A stretch of DNA of 64,000 bases, taken from Saprospira grandis (lineage in GTDB: Bacteria; Bacteroidota; Bacteroidia; Chitinophagales; Saprospiraceae). Where the stretch lies: the NCBI RefSeq assembly GCF_027594745.1, contig NZ_CP110854.1, positions 2,584,501 to 2,648,500 on the forward strand, read 5' to 3'. The notes under the pieces were generated by a model. The model was not told the origin of the DNA and did not search any database. It saw nothing but the letters and a program-made list of their open reading frames with translations. The position numbers were made by a program, and so were the translations under genes. Each line of letters starts with the position of its first letter. The stretch's first letter is position 1. Positions 23,675 to 32,867 of this stretch are shown here, in pieces.

Positions 23675-24790
23675 ATGTCTCTTCTTCATCCGCTCCAATT
23701 GGGCCCATTAACACTGAAAAATGCGGTTTTTATGGCGCCGCTCACTCGCTGCCGAGCCGATAATCCAGAAAGGCTGCCCACGGCCTTGCATCAGGAGTAT
23801 TATGCGCAGCGAGCTACAGCTGGTCTCCTTATTTCAGAGGGCTTGCCCATTTCTGATCGAGCTGGGGGCTATTTGTTTGTGCCCGGCATTTATACTCCCG
23901 CTCAGGTAGAGGCTTGGAAAGCCGTAACGGCTGCCGTAAAAGCTAAAGGCGGCCATTTCTTTGCCCAAATTTGGCATGTGGGCCGAGTTTCTCATCCCGA
24001 TCTGATGAATGGACAAGCACTTCTGGCCCCTTCAGCTATTGCTACGGGCAGTAAGAGCCGAACCTATGAAGGGCTCAAGCTTTCTCCGGTTCCCAAGGCT
24101 ATGGACCAAGAAGATATTCAAACCGTAATTAGCCAGTTTAAGCAGGCGGCCGCCAATGCCTTGGCCGCTGGCTTTGATGGGGTAGAGCTGCATACGAGTA
24201 ATGGCTATCTCTTTCATCAGTTTTTTGCCAATTCGGCCAACCAACGCCAAGATGAATATGGCGGCAGTATTCCCAATAGAGCCCGCTTCCTCTTTGAGGT
24301 CCTCGAGGCGGTCCAAGAAGTTTGTCCCCTAGAAAGAGTGGGCCTGCGCTTTAACCCTATGCTCGATGGGCATATCGGTATTGAGGTAGATGAAGAAACC
24401 ATCCCTTTCTTTGATTATCTCTTAGATAAGCTCAATGATTATCCCTTGGCCTATGTGCATCTAAGTCGGCCGGGCCAAGCTTTTGCCCACCGCCAACTGG
24501 CTGAAAAAGAGAAGGACCCCAATTTGTTTATTCAAGATGTTATTGGCCATTATCGCAAAATTTATAAGGGCGTTTTAGTGGCCAATGGCGGCTATACGGC
24601 CCAAACTGCCCAAGAGGAATTGGCCCAAAATAGAGCAGATGCTATCGCTTTTGGCAAAGCCTTTATCTCTAATCCCGATTTGGTCCAAAGAATAGAGCAA
24701 AATGCAGCCTGGGCGCCCTGGAATCCCGATACTTTTTATACTCAAGGCCCAGAAGGCTATACCGATTATCCCTTTTTATCAGAGGGCTAG
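23675..24790 (+). CDS. Old Yellow Enzyme family alkene reductase (NADH:flavin oxidoreductase)
   Basis: 371 residues, an FMN-dependent TIM barrel. Visible hallmarks are VFMAPLTRCRAD near the N-terminus, QIWHVGRVSHP, the substrate-binding His/Asn pair in GVELHTSNGYLFHQF, QDEYGGSIPNRARF, and the phosphate-binding end VLVANGGYTAQ plus DAIAFGKAFISNPDL. The class resembles NemA/xenobiotic reductases, which reduce electrophilic alkenes such as quinones, N-ethylmaleimide or nitro compounds with NAD(P)H. Start chosen at the ATG 23675. Single gene with its own terminator. Confidence 0.93.
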   Translation: MSLLHPLQLGPLTLKNAVFMAPLTRCRADNPERLPTALHQEYYAQRATAGLLISEGLPISDRAGGYLFVPGIYTPAQVEAWKAVTAAVKAKGGHFFAQIWHVGRVSHPDLMNGQALLAPSAIATGSKSRTYEGLKLSPVPKAMDQEDIQTVISQFKQAAANALAAGFDGVELHTSNGYLFHQFFANSANQRQDEYGGSIPNRARFLFEVLEAVQEVCPLERVGLRFNPMLDGHIGIEVDEETIPFFDYLLDKLNDYPLAYVHLSRPGQAFAHRQLAEKEKDPNLFIQDVIGHYRKIYKGVLVANGGYTAQTAQEELAQNRADAIAFGKAFISNPDLVQRIEQNAAWAPWNPDTFYTQGPEGYTDYPFLSEG

Positions 24791-24797
24791 CATAAAA

Positions 24798-24828
24798 AAG
24801 GAGCAAGCGTAATTTTCGCTTGCTCCTT
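24798..24828. terminator. Terminator between the OYE and glutamate-synthase-like genes
   Basis: A 12-bp perfect stem AAGGAGCAAGCG/CGCTTGCTCCTT between two convergent genes. Confidence 0.85.
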
Positions 24829-24845
24829 GCTTTTAGGGCCTGGCT

Positions 24846-26462
24846 CTATTCATAATTAGAGCCTTCTTCTAGGTACTCTAAAAATTCTTTTCGGTAGATG
24901 TCAGGCAGACAGCCTTCTTGGCCTTCTAGTAGGCAACCCACCGGAATCTCTGGATAAAGTTGGTCATATCTGCGGACCTCACTCATAGAAATCCGTCGAA
25001 GAATATGTTTTCTAGATAGTTCTGAGGGTTCTTTCATGCCTGCCGCTGCTAGTAGTTCAACTAAAGCATGCACGGTCTTTTTATGAAAGGAGTAAATCCG
25101 CTCGGCCTTATCTGGAACATGAAGGCCTTTCATTAGTTGTTTGTTTTGGGTGGCTACGCCTGTAGGGCATTTGTTGGTATGGCATTCTAGGGCCTGAATA
25201 CAACCCACGGCCATCATCATGGCGCGGGCACTATAACAAGCATCGGCGCCTAGGGCCAAGGTTTTGGCCAAATCAAAGCCACAGCTAATTTTACCTGCAG
25301 CCAAGACCTTAATATCCTTTTTGAGGTCAAAGCCCCGAAGAGTGTCTACGGCAAAGCTCAGCCCATCGCGTAGGGGCATTCCTAGGGAGTCTGAAAATTC
25401 TACAGGAGCGGCACCAGTTCCCCCTTCTCCACCATCAATAGTAATAAAGTCGGGCTTGATGCCTGTTTTGACCATGGCTTTGCAAAGGTCATAAAACTCA
25501 ATTTCAGAGCCAATACAGAGCTTAAAGCCAATGGGCCGGCCCTTAGACAACTGCCGAAGCTGGGCCACAAACTGCAGCAGCCCCTCTGGTCCCTGAAAAG
25601 CTTTGTGGTAGGGTGGCGAAAGCACATCGGTTCCTGCTTGCACTCCCCGAATTTTAGCAATTTCGGCGGTGTTTTTCTTGGCGGGCAAAATACCGCCATG
25701 TCCGGGTTTTGCCCCTTGCGAGAGTTTAATTTCCACCATTTTGATGTCGGGATGGTCCACTGTTTTCGCAAACTTATCGGGGTCAAAGTTGCCATCATCG
25801 GCTCGGCAGCCAAAGTAGCCTGTTCCAATTTGCCAGATGAGGTGACCGCCTTGAGAGAGGTGGTAGGGACTAACTCCGCCCTCGCCAGTATTTTGGGCAA
25901 AGCCGCCTTTGGCGGCCCCTTTGTTCATGGCCATCACGGCATTGGCAGAGAGAGAGCCAAAGCTCATGGCCGAAATATTAAAGATGCTTAAATCATAGGG
26001 TTGTTTACAATCGGCTCCGCCTATACGGACCTTAGGGTCTTGTTCAATACTATCAAAGGCAAAGGGGTAGGTAGAATGCGTCATCCATTCATAGCCTTCA
26101 TCATAGATATCGAGTTGGGTGCCAAAAGGAACCGTTTCCTTGGCCTTTTTGGCCCTTTGATAAATGAGGGAGCGTTTGCGGCGGCTAAAAGGCGTATGGT
26201 CCAAATCCGACTCAATAAAATACTGGCGGATAGCGGGACGCAGGCCCTCTAAAAAGTAGCGCATTCGGCCAATGAGGGGGTGTGTTTTTCGAATGGCATG
26301 ATCGGTCTGAATCATATCCTGAACGCCCATAAAGAAGAGCGGGAGCAAAATAACTAGGGCCCAAAGGAAGTGAATAGACAGAAAATAGGCCGCAATCGCG
26401 GTGGCGGCAAAGAGCAGCAGCGATACGGCCAAAAATTTCTGGGGAAAGTTGTTAATCGTCAT
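24846..26462 (-). CDS. FMN-binding glutamate synthase family protein
   Basis: 538 residues. Two membrane helices at about 12-48 precede a domain like the GltB synthase (FMN) domain: FNISAMSFGSLSANAV, NTGEGGVSPYH, the GAKPGHGG block, TIDGGEGGTGAAP, and a Cys-rich CHTNKCPTGVATQ at about 420-435 that in GltB holds a 3Fe-4S cluster. It lacks the glutamine amidotransferase domain, so it cannot be a full glutamate synthase. Membrane-anchored relatives are common in Bacteroidota and their real reaction is not known. It may be co-transcribed with the TlpA gene just upstream (27 bp apart). Confidence 0.88.
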   Translation of the reverse strand: MTINNFPQKFLAVSLLLFAATAIAAYFLSIHFLWALVILLPLFFMGVQDMIQTDHAIRKTHPLIGRMRYFLEGLRPAIRQYFIESDLDHTPFSRRKRSLIYQRAKKAKETVPFGTQLDIYDEGYEWMTHSTYPFAFDSIEQDPKVRIGGADCKQPYDLSIFNISAMSFGSLSANAVMAMNKGAAKGGFAQNTGEGGVSPYHLSQGGHLIWQIGTGYFGCRADDGNFDPDKFAKTVDHPDIKMVEIKLSQGAKPGHGGILPAKKNTAEIAKIRGVQAGTDVLSPPYHKAFQGPEGLLQFVAQLRQLSKGRPIGFKLCIGSEIEFYDLCKAMVKTGIKPDFITIDGGEGGTGAAPVEFSDSLGMPLRDGLSFAVDTLRGFDLKKDIKVLAAGKISCGFDLAKTLALGADACYSARAMMMAVGCIQALECHTNKCPTGVATQNKQLMKGLHVPDKAERIYSFHKKTVHALVELLAAAGMKEPSELSRKHILRRISMSEVRRYDQLYPEIPVGCLLEGQEGCLPDIYRKEFLEYLEEGSNYE

Positions 26463-26488
26463 AATTTATTGCGTCAGTGAATACCTGA

Positions 26489-27013
26489 CTACTTCGCTTT
26501 TTTAACCCACTTTTGGAGTTTTTTTGCGGCTTTGGGGTCAGAGGGCTGCAGGGCGTCTCTATCGACAAAGTTTCCTTCAGCATCAACAATCAGGTAGTGA
26601 GGAATGCTATAAATATAAAAAAAACGGAGTAATTCTTTACTGTCTCGACCCGCTCTTTGCCAATGCTCGCCAGTTTGGCGGAGTTCGAGCTTATCTAGGG
26701 CCTTTTGCCAAGACTGGGGCTTATCGTCTAATGAGAGGTAGAGAAAAACGACTTCTTCGCCTAGTTTTTCATGTAATTTCTTGGAGTGGGGCATTGCTTT
26801 TTTGCAAGGGCCGCACCAGCTGGCCCAAAAATCAATATAAATCACTTTGCCTTTGTGTTGGGCCAGGATATCGGCTAGGCTTTTTTCTTGCTCGCCATCT
26901 GCAGAGTTGAAGCTATGGCTGCTGAGCAGTTCGGGCAGTGTTTTGTTAGATTGGGCCAAGAGGCTACCTCCTAGAAAGAAGAGAAAACTGAGGGACAAGA
27001 GTAGCTTGTTCAT
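26489..27013 (-). CDS. TlpA-like thioredoxin-fold lipoprotein/periplasmic protein
   Basis: 174 residues with a signal peptide ending LLAQ (about residue 21). A thioredoxin-like domain carries the redox pair C67-GP-C70 in DFWASWCGPCKKAMP, then VVFLYLSLDD and the cis-Pro region YSIPHYLIVDAEGN. Such proteins reduce or shuffle disulfides in periplasmic proteins, or feed electrons to cytochrome c maturation. The partner is unknown. Located 27 bp upstream of the glutamate-synthase-like gene on the same strand. Confidence 0.9.
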   Translation of the reverse strand: MNKLLLSLSFLFFLGGSLLAQSNKTLPELLSSHSFNSADGEQEKSLADILAQHKGKVIYIDFWASWCGPCKKAMPHSKKLHEKLGEEVVFLYLSLDDKPQSWQKALDKLELRQTGEHWQRAGRDSKELLRFFYIYSIPHYLIVDAEGNFVDRDALQPSDPKAAKKLQKWVKKAK

Positions 27014-27111
27014 AGAATTGATATTGAATGTGAAAGGATGTAGGAGGGGAGTTATTTAGGCTCAATATTAGGGCCAGCTTTTTAGTTGTTTAGTTGTTGT
27101 TTTGGATCTAG

Positions 27112-27269
27112 GGCGGTGGCGAAGCCGCCGCAAAGGGCCGCAGGCCCGCGGCTGAGGGATGGATAGCAGTGGCCGAAGGCCAGACCGAGCCAGCGAAGCT
27201 GGCGAAGGGCCGAGCAGACTTGCGAGCTGCGGCACAGCCCGACCCGCCCGCAGGGCGGGGCAGCCCCAA
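27112..27269 (-). repeat. Hairpin repeat, subfamily 1
   Basis: Reverse copy in the divergent gap: GGGCC-GCA-GGCCC, GGCTGAGGGATGGA, GGCC-GAA-GGCC, CCAGC-GAA-GCTGG, core GGGCCGAGCAGACTTGCGAG, CCCGCCC-GCA-GGGCGGG, GGGGCAGCCCC. Confidence 0.9.
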
Positions 27270-27378
27270 ATCCTGATGAAAATTAGAAAATAGCAAGGAA
27301 AATAAGTCTGCCTAGGGCGAATATTTGGCCTGCTTCTAAAAAAGATTTAGTGAAATCTAGGTTTTTTAAGAAGTTGTT

Positions 27379-27386
27379 TATCTTTG
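27379..27386 (+). promoter_or_regulatory. -7 element TATCTTTG of the TPR gene
   Basis: It fits TAnnTTTG and lies 57 bp before the ATG at 27443. A clear -33 element is not visible. Confidence 0.5.
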
Positions 27387-27442
27387 CAAGCAAATTTTTT
27401 TTTATAAGATCAAATCAGCTGGCTGAAAAAGAAAGAGATATA

Positions 27443-28156
27443 ATGGCAGATCAACCCATAAAAACGGAGCTTCAGGATTTTGACGTAGATCAGTTTCGCG
27501 ATCAAACTGCAGAAACTTTTGAGAAGTATAAGAACGTGATTTTTGGCGCTTTGCTCGCCGTTGTCCTCATTGGTGGGGGCTACTATTTCTATAGTGATTT
27601 TTACATGAAGCCTAGAAATGAGAACGCCAATAAGGCGATTTTTCAGGCTGAGGCCATGTTTCAGAAAGATTCTTTTTTGCTAGCCCTTAATGGTACAGGC
27701 GCGGCTTTGGCTGGGCAAATGGGCGGAAGCTATGAAGGTTTTCTAGATATTATTGCCAATTATAGTGGAACAGAGGCGGCCAACCGTGCGCATTATGGCG
27801 CTGGGGCTTCTTTGCTTCGTTTGGGCAAGGCCGATGAGGCGATTAAGTATTTGGAAGCTTATAACGGCAAAGATGGTTATTCTCAGGCTGCAGCTTATGC
27901 GCTTTTGGGCGATGCTTACTCGGAAACGAATGACAACGAGCAGGCGTTGAGCTATTATGAGAAGGCGGCTAAAGAGAGCCCTAATGCCATGATGACGCCT
28001 ATTTATATGCGTAAGGCGGCCCTATTTAATGAGGTCGTGATGAGCAATGCAAGCCGTGCATTGGAGCTATACAAAGAGATTGAACAGAAGTATCCCGAAG
28101 CAGCTGAGCGCTTGAACATCTCAAAAGATGTGGTTCGCTTGGAGCAAGGAAAATAA
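27443..28156 (+). CDS. Membrane-anchored TPR protein (YfgM-like)
   Basis: 237 residues from the ATG at 27443; the ORF runs 31 codons further upstream into the promoter, so I reject the longer start. An acidic N-terminus precedes one membrane helix (about 34-54, VIFGALLAVVLIGGGYYF). TPR-like helices follow, for example AHYGAGASLLRLGKADEAIKYLE, AAAYALLGDAYSE and YYEKAAKESPNAM. It resembles YfgM-type periplasmic TPR proteins that sit near the Sec translocon. Which partner it binds is unknown. It is followed by a strong terminator. Confidence 0.8.
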   Translation: MADQPIKTELQDFDVDQFRDQTAETFEKYKNVIFGALLAVVLIGGGYYFYSDFYMKPRNENANKAIFQAEAMFQKDSFLLALNGTGAALAGQMGGSYEGFLDIIANYSGTEAANRAHYGAGASLLRLGKADEAIKYLEAYNGKDGYSQAAAYALLGDAYSETNDNEQALSYYEKAAKESPNAMMTPIYMRKAALFNEVVMSNASRALELYKEIEQKYPEAAERLNISKDVVRLEQGK

Positions 28157-28177
28157 GATATGATTCAGCAAAAAGAA

Positions 28178-28210
28178 AGGGCGCCGACCAATTGGTCGGC
28201 GCCCTTCTTT
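28178..28210. terminator. Terminator between convergent genes
   Basis: The perfect palindrome GGGCGCCGACC-AATT-GGTCGGCGCCC is followed by TTCTTTTTT; it serves the TPR gene and possibly the opposite gene. Confidence 0.88.
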
Positions 28211-28228
28211 TTTGGCCCTAAGGCTCAT

Positions 28229-28765
28229 TTAGATAGCAATGATTTCAAAACCATTGGCGGTAGGACGAAGGATAAACATGGCCATATCAGAGGCCGAGAA
28301 AAGCGCCTGCTTTTTGGGGAGCAAGTTGGCGCCATTAAAGAAGATATCGCCTGCTTGTAGGTTGTACATTTGCTGGCGCTGCGGATATTTGGCCGCAAAC
28401 TCTTCTTTGTCCATCACTTCCGATTTATAGCTATCTAGGTACATCTGATAACTAACTTGAATATCGCTGCGGATGGGGTTGTCATCGCAAAAATCAGATT
28501 TTAGCTGGGGTGTAATGCTAAAATGCTGCCCCGACTCCATCGCAATGACCTCCGAGGCTAGACTGTTGGCCACCAATTGGCAGTTGCCATCAAAATAGGC
28601 CTTGATGAGCTCTTGCCCAAAGGCTAGGGCCTTGGCTTTCTCCTTAGAGATAGGAGCCTTAATGGTACTGCTGCTAATAGTACTGCCCTTTTTCTGGGCC
28701 AATAGGTTGGGGCCTGCCAAAAGGAAGCAGGCGGCAAAGAAAATACTGAATACTGTTTTCATCAT
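28229..28765 (-). CDS. Hypothetical exported protein
   Basis: 178 residues with a signal peptide (MMKTVFSIFFAACFLLAG, cleavage near LLAQ at about 24). No family recognised. The mature part is mixed alpha/beta with strands near the end (AMFILRPTANGFEIIAI) that resemble a small NTF2- or cystatin-like fold, which is a guess. It lies 5 bp downstream of the GCS2-CBS gene on the same strand, so it is almost certainly co-transcribed with it. Confidence 0.65.
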   Translation of the reverse strand: MMKTVFSIFFAACFLLAGPNLLAQKKGSTISSSTIKAPISKEKAKALAFGQELIKAYFDGNCQLVANSLASEVIAMESGQHFSITPQLKSDFCDDNPIRSDIQVSYQMYLDSYKSEVMDKEEFAAKYPQRQQMYNLQAGDIFFNGANLLPKKQALFSASDMAMFILRPTANGFEIIAI

Positions 28766-28770
28766 AGTTT

Positions 28771-30684
28771 TTATTCTTTTGAAAGACGATCAATCAATCG
28801 CCGAGACATATCTACAAAGTTTTCTTCAGAGATTAGGCCAATTAGCTCCTTATTCTTTAGAACGGGCAAAATTTTTACGCCTTCTTTCCGCATAATCTTC
28901 ATGACTTCGGTAATGGTGTTTTGAGGCGCAACGGTTCTAGGATGAAGCTGCATGATTGCGCCTACCGTTTTTCCCTCTTCCTTTTGAGGACTAGATAAAT
29001 AGCGCATGATCGATTTGGCCGTGACTACGCCCTGCAAATGCCCTTCTTCATCTTCTACCGGCAGGTAGTTCAGGTCGTTCCAATCCATCAGGCTGTAGGC
29101 GTATTCTACAATATCATCTTGATGGACCGTGACCAAGTCCGTGCTCATAAACTCCTCGACCAATAGCTTGGAGGGGTCGTATTGATGAAACTGCCCTAGC
29201 TCGGGGATCTCCCACTCATGTACAGGCCTGCTCTTCGTCTGATGATCATAAATGGCCGCCGTGATGGTGGTCAAGCTCTCATCTACGCTGGTCTCTTTCT
29301 TAAATTTAGAGAAGGTGCGCAGAATCCAACGGGCCCCGTTGCTATGCCGGCGAACCCTTTCTTCCATAATGCCCAAATAGCGATCAATATGCTCCGGCTC
29401 AATGTTCCGATGGGCTAAACCCGCTCTGGCCATGGGCAAAAGTTCTTCTAGCATTAGGGTGCGAGCATTCACTTTTTTGTCGCCAGTCCAGGTAAATTCA
29501 GAATCAATCCCCATTTTGGCGGCCTTGATAAAGTTGTCTCGAGCATCATCAAAACTCATGAGTTTGGTGATGTCGTCATGGGCCAAAGACATGCCTTCCA
29601 TCAGGCCCAGCCAAAAGGCGGAGTTGGCCATTTCATCAATCACGGTAGGTCCAGCACCAAAGACCCGGTTTTCTATCCGAAGATGAGGTTTGCCATTGCC
29701 CGAAATACCATAACATGGACGGTTCCAGCGGTAGACGGTCCCATTGTGCACCTGCAAGGCTTTTAGCTTGGGCGCCACTTTTTGGGCCAAACGCTCCAAG
29801 GAGTCTTCCTCGATGTCGGTGCCCAATATAATACGGAAACGGGTGATATCTTCTTTGTAAATCTCTAGGGCCGACTTATGCAACCAGTCGTGCCCAAAGG
29901 TGACTCTCGGACTCTGGTCTCTGAGGTGGTCCCGGCTCTTTCTGTTGTCTATCGATTGCTGAAAAAGGGCAATTCTCGACTCATGCCAAAGCCGCTTGCC
30001 AAAAAGAAGAGGGGAGTTGGCCGCCATAGCCAATACTGGCCCAGTAACGGCTTGGGCAATGTTGTACATTTTGACAAAATCTTGCGGACGAACCTGCAAA
30101 TGTACCTGAAAACTGGTGTTACTCGCCTCTAATAAGGGCGAATCATGCCGCACAATCAATTCGTCAATCCCCACAATATGCAGCTCGTAATCACTGCCCC
30201 GCATTTTGCGCAAAGCGTGCATCAATGCGGCATAACGCTCCTTGGGCGTGAGCTTGCTCATATGCAAATCAAACTTGCGCAAAGAAGGCAATATCCCCGT
30301 GAGTAGCAATCGGCTGTCGTGCCGAGCCGCAACCTTGGCCAATTCTCCCAATCGCTGCCGAAGCTCGGTTTCCATATTAAATAAAGCATCTCCCTCAAAA
30401 CGCTGAGGAGAGAGATTGATCTCTAAATTAAATTGGGCCAATTCGGTGGTCAACCATTCCGGATGAAATTCTTCCAAAATTTGCATGGCTGTGCAAGCCG
30501 GCTTATAATGTTTGTCAATTAAACACATTTCTTGCTCGGCCCCAATGCGCAAAACATCATCCTCAAACCAGTTGCCCTCTAGCATGGTCTCAAAGGCTTG
30601 AACATCTTGTAGTAACTGCCGCACAAAGTGCTGCATATCGCTCTTACTACTGGAGCTAGCTAGTCGTACACGTTCTTCTCCCAT
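28771..30684 (-). CDS. GCS2-type glutamate-cysteine ligase-like domain fused to a CBS pair
   Basis: 637 residues. The N-terminal part (about 20-430) has features of the GCS2 carboxylate-amine ligase family: GAEQEMCLID, FNLEINLSPQ, the TGILPSLRKFDL block, a long conserved block around YRWNRPCYGISG, and RIENRVFGAGPT. The C-terminal part (about 510-635) has two CBS modules: FMSTDLVTVHQDD to GVVTAKSIMRYL, and IMQLHPRTVAPQNTI to LIGLISEENFVDM. CBS pairs bind adenine nucleotides and regulate the attached enzyme, so the ligase may be energy-sensing. The amino acceptor is not known: glutathione synthesis is possible but no gshB is present here. It forms an operon with the small exported protein downstream. 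Confidence 0.85.
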   Translation of the reverse strand: MGEERVRLASSSSKSDMQHFVRQLLQDVQAFETMLEGNWFEDDVLRIGAEQEMCLIDKHYKPACTAMQILEEFHPEWLTTELAQFNLEINLSPQRFEGDALFNMETELRQRLGELAKVAARHDSRLLLTGILPSLRKFDLHMSKLTPKERYAALMHALRKMRGSDYELHIVGIDELIVRHDSPLLEASNTSFQVHLQVRPQDFVKMYNIAQAVTGPVLAMAANSPLLFGKRLWHESRIALFQQSIDNRKSRDHLRDQSPRVTFGHDWLHKSALEIYKEDITRFRIILGTDIEEDSLERLAQKVAPKLKALQVHNGTVYRWNRPCYGISGNGKPHLRIENRVFGAGPTVIDEMANSAFWLGLMEGMSLAHDDITKLMSFDDARDNFIKAAKMGIDSEFTWTGDKKVNARTLMLEELLPMARAGLAHRNIEPEHIDRYLGIMEERVRRHSNGARWILRTFSKFKKETSVDESLTTITAAIYDHQTKSRPVHEWEIPELGQFHQYDPSKLLVEEFMSTDLVTVHQDDIVEYAYSLMDWNDLNYLPVEDEEGHLQGVVTAKSIMRYLSSPQKEEGKTVGAIMQLHPRTVAPQNTITEVMKIMRKEGVKILPVLKNKELIGLISEENFVDMSRRLIDRLSKE

Positions 30685-30812
30685 ATGACTTCGTAGTTAA
30701 ATAAAATGTTAAGAACCTTACGAACATAAAAAGAAGTCTATTAAAAAAGGGACTTTTGCCCAATTTTATTAAGCTAGCTTGCTTTATTTGCAAACTTTAT
30801 AAAAGTTTTTTG

Positions 30813-30972
30813 TTTTGGGGCTGCCCCGCCCTGCGGGCGGGTCGGGCTGTGTCGCAGCTCGCAGTTCTGCTCGGCCCTGCGCAAAAAAAGCTGCGCTTTT
30901 TTGCTGGGTCTGCGGCTGCGCCGCCCTGCTTTCCATCCCTCAGCCAGCGGCGGCTGGAACAGCCGCCGCTAA
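30813..30972 (+). repeat. Hairpin repeat, subfamily 1
   Basis: Forward copy in a divergent gap: TTTTGGGGCTGCCCC, CCCGCCC-TGC-GGGCGGG, and an unusual A/T second stem GCAAAAAAAGC-TGC-GCTTTTTTGC. Then GCGGC-TGC-GCCGC, CCATCCCTCAGCC, and an end stem AGCGGCGGCTG with CAGCCGCCGCT. Confidence 0.9.
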
Positions 30973-31032
30973 ACCCTTGCCGCCTGGCTTTCGTTTAGAC
31001 GAATACTGGCCTTCACTCTAAATTTTAATCTT

Positions 31033-31518
31033 ATGCGTTTTCTCTTTGCTCTTTTTCTACTCAGCTCTAGCTTGTTGTTGTCTTGCGATAAAAACGGAGA
31101 CCGCCTCGAATTACCTTTTACCACCTGGGTAGAGGTTCCCGCAGGCCTCAATGGGGTACTGACCTATCACTTTCCCGCTGATGTCTATACCAATGGAACG
31201 GTGCCCGAAAATCTCAAGCAGGCACAACCCGCCCGCATCCGTCTCTATTTAGAAGATGGACAAGCTTCTTTTGATTTTGCCCGACGCGTTTACCTAGATG
31301 CCGTGACCGATAGCAGCCGCAATGAGCTAGGCTACCGCCTAGATGTTCCCCTGACCAATTCGGCTAGTCTAGATTTATTCCCCTCTATTGTGGACCTCAA
31401 AGAGCAGTTGGCCCAAGATCAGTTTCGCATTGAGCTGAAGATTGATCTCCGCTCGACCACTACGGCCACTAGCCGCATGAGAATTGAGCTAGATTTTCTG
31501 GCCGAATTGCTCGATTAA
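31033..31518 (+). CDS. Hypothetical lipoprotein
   Basis: 161 residues with a lipobox (LLLSC, Cys at about 18). The rest is beta-rich, with a strand pattern such as RIRLYLEDGQASFDF and FRIELKIDLRSTT that suggests an Ig-like or small sandwich fold. No family recognised. Its last 30 bp overlap the 3' end of aroQ on the opposite strand (convergent overlap). Confidence 0.65.
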   Translation: MRFLFALFLLSSSLLLSCDKNGDRLELPFTTWVEVPAGLNGVLTYHFPADVYTNGTVPENLKQAQPARIRLYLEDGQASFDFARRVYLDAVTDSSRNELGYRLDVPLTNSASLDLFPSIVDLKEQLAQDQFRIELKIDLRSTTTATSRMRIELDFLAELLD

Positions 31519-31938
31519 GTAACGCAGGCCCAAGGCATAGCCCCGCCAACCCAATCCAGAAATAACGCCTACGGCCGCCTCTGCTAAATAGGAATGTCGC
31601 CGGTATTCTTCCCGCTGATGAACATTGGAGAGGTGCACTTCTATTACCGGCCGACTAATCCCCCGAACCGCATCGGCCAAGGCAATAGAGGTATGGGCAT
31701 AGGCACCCGGATTAAAGACAATGCCTAAATAATCAAAGCCAACGGCATGTAGCTGGTCCAAAAGGGCCCCCTCATGATTCGATTGGAAATAATGCAGCCG
31801 ATAGGGGAGCAAGAGCTCACCCATATCGGCTTTTATTTGGTCCAGTATCTCCTCAAAGTTTGCCGAACCGTATACTTCGGGCTCTCGCTTCCCCAGTAAA
31901 TTGAGGTTGGGCCCATTCATTATCAATAAGTCTTTCAT
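31489..31938 (-). CDS. aroQ: Type II 3-dehydroquinate dehydratase
   Basis: AroQ converts 3-dehydroquinate to 3-dehydroshikimate in the shikimate pathway. From the ATG at 31938 the protein has 149 residues, the family length. An upstream in-frame extension of 20 codons is not AroQ-like. Motifs are MNGPNLNLLGKREPEVYG (catalytic Tyr in VYG), FQSNHEGALLDQLH, FNPGAYAHTSIAL, and EVHLSNVHQREEYR (catalytic His). The last codons overlap the convergent lipoprotein gene. Confidence 0.96.
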   Translation of the reverse strand: MKDLLIMNGPNLNLLGKREPEVYGSANFEEILDQIKADMGELLLPYRLHYFQSNHEGALLDQLHAVGFDYLGIVFNPGAYAHTSIALADAVRGISRPVIEVHLSNVHQREEYRRHSYLAEAAVGVISGLGWRGYALGLRYLIEQFGQKI

Positions 31939-31953
31939 TGCTGCTGTTAGTAT

Positions 31954-32043
31954 GGTATTCGTCGCTGCGCTCCTCATGCGCAATATGTCCCCGCCCACCC
32001 ACCCCTCTACGGGATTCCTTAAGGAATCCCTCGGGGAGGCTGG
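31954..32043. repeat. 90-bp dispersed repeat, copy 1
   Basis: About 90 bp that recur inverted at 37373-37463. It contains a GTCCCCGCCCACCCACCCCT block and the perfect 20-bp palindrome GGGATTCCTTAAGGAATCCC. It sits between aroQ and the gene at 32056-32673. Confidence 0.85.
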
Positions 32044-32055
32044 ACCAAAACAAAA

Positions 32056-32673
32056 CTAAGCGATTCTATACCAAAGGCCCAAAACAAAAAGCAAGAAAAA
32101 CCCGCCCCAACCTATGTAAGCCAGATGAGTCGGCTTCTCCTCGGGCAGTTTGCAAGAGATCGCCTTCTGCGGCTCAGCCTGCTCTATAGCGCCTTGCTCT
32201 GCTCTTGGCTGCGGCTCGGCCTTGGGCGAGTCCGTCTTTTTCTTGGGCGCTGGACAGCGGTCCATGGGCTTTTGGATCTCCTCCAAAGCAGGTTGTTGCG
32301 GATCTGCAAGCGTATCGCTTACCCTCGGCAGACTATCCTCCTCAAAGCCAATAAACTCGATATTTCTGGGGTAGCGCTTACGCAGCTCTTCCATCGAGAG
32401 CTTTTGCTGATGAATATATAAATGGTTCTTTACGGTATCGCTCCTAACTGACTGATTCCAATCTCTTATGGTCTCTACGACCATAGAATCATTCAGCTTT
32501 TCTAGCCGAATCATCATGGGGGGCGGCAAACCAAAGTCATCCTCTAGGAAGTCCTCTGGATTAAAAAAAGGCAGCTCGCCCGCAAAACTTTTGTAGGCTA
32601 TTGCTTTGGTTTGCCCCCAAATGGGCCCTTGCAAAAGGACCAAAGCTAAAAGACAGAGTATCAGTTGTTTCAT
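32056..32673 (-). CDS. Hypothetical exported protein with C-terminal membrane helix
   Basis: 205 residues from the ATG at 32673, which gives a proper signal peptide (LILCLLALVLLQGPIWGQ). The longer ORF start would place 25 odd residues before it. The mature part is acidic and has a Pro/Lys-rich stretch (about 140-175). It ends in a single membrane helix (HLAYIGWGGFFLLFVLGLWY) with a short tail. Topology: exported domain anchored at its C-terminus. No family recognised. Confidence 0.65.
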   Translation of the reverse strand: MKQLILCLLALVLLQGPIWGQTKAIAYKSFAGELPFFNPEDFLEDDFGLPPPMMIRLEKLNDSMVVETIRDWNQSVRSDTVKNHLYIHQQKLSMEELRKRYPRNIEFIGFEEDSLPRVSDTLADPQQPALEEIQKPMDRCPAPKKKTDSPKAEPQPRAEQGAIEQAEPQKAISCKLPEEKPTHLAYIGWGGFFLLFVLGLWYRIA

Positions 32674-32867
32674 GAGTTGTTGTGATTTGGCGTAAACTGT
32701 TAAAAAAAGTTTGGGCTCTTCAAAAAACAGCCGCAAACCATTGGCCAAAAGTTGGAAGGCTTAGCTGGGGGAGGCCCCATAGGCTAGTTTGTCAAACAAA
32801 TAGCAGTATACTATAGTCCCTCGCTAGTTTGTAGATGCAAAATGCCTATAAACAGTTGTTTAGCACT

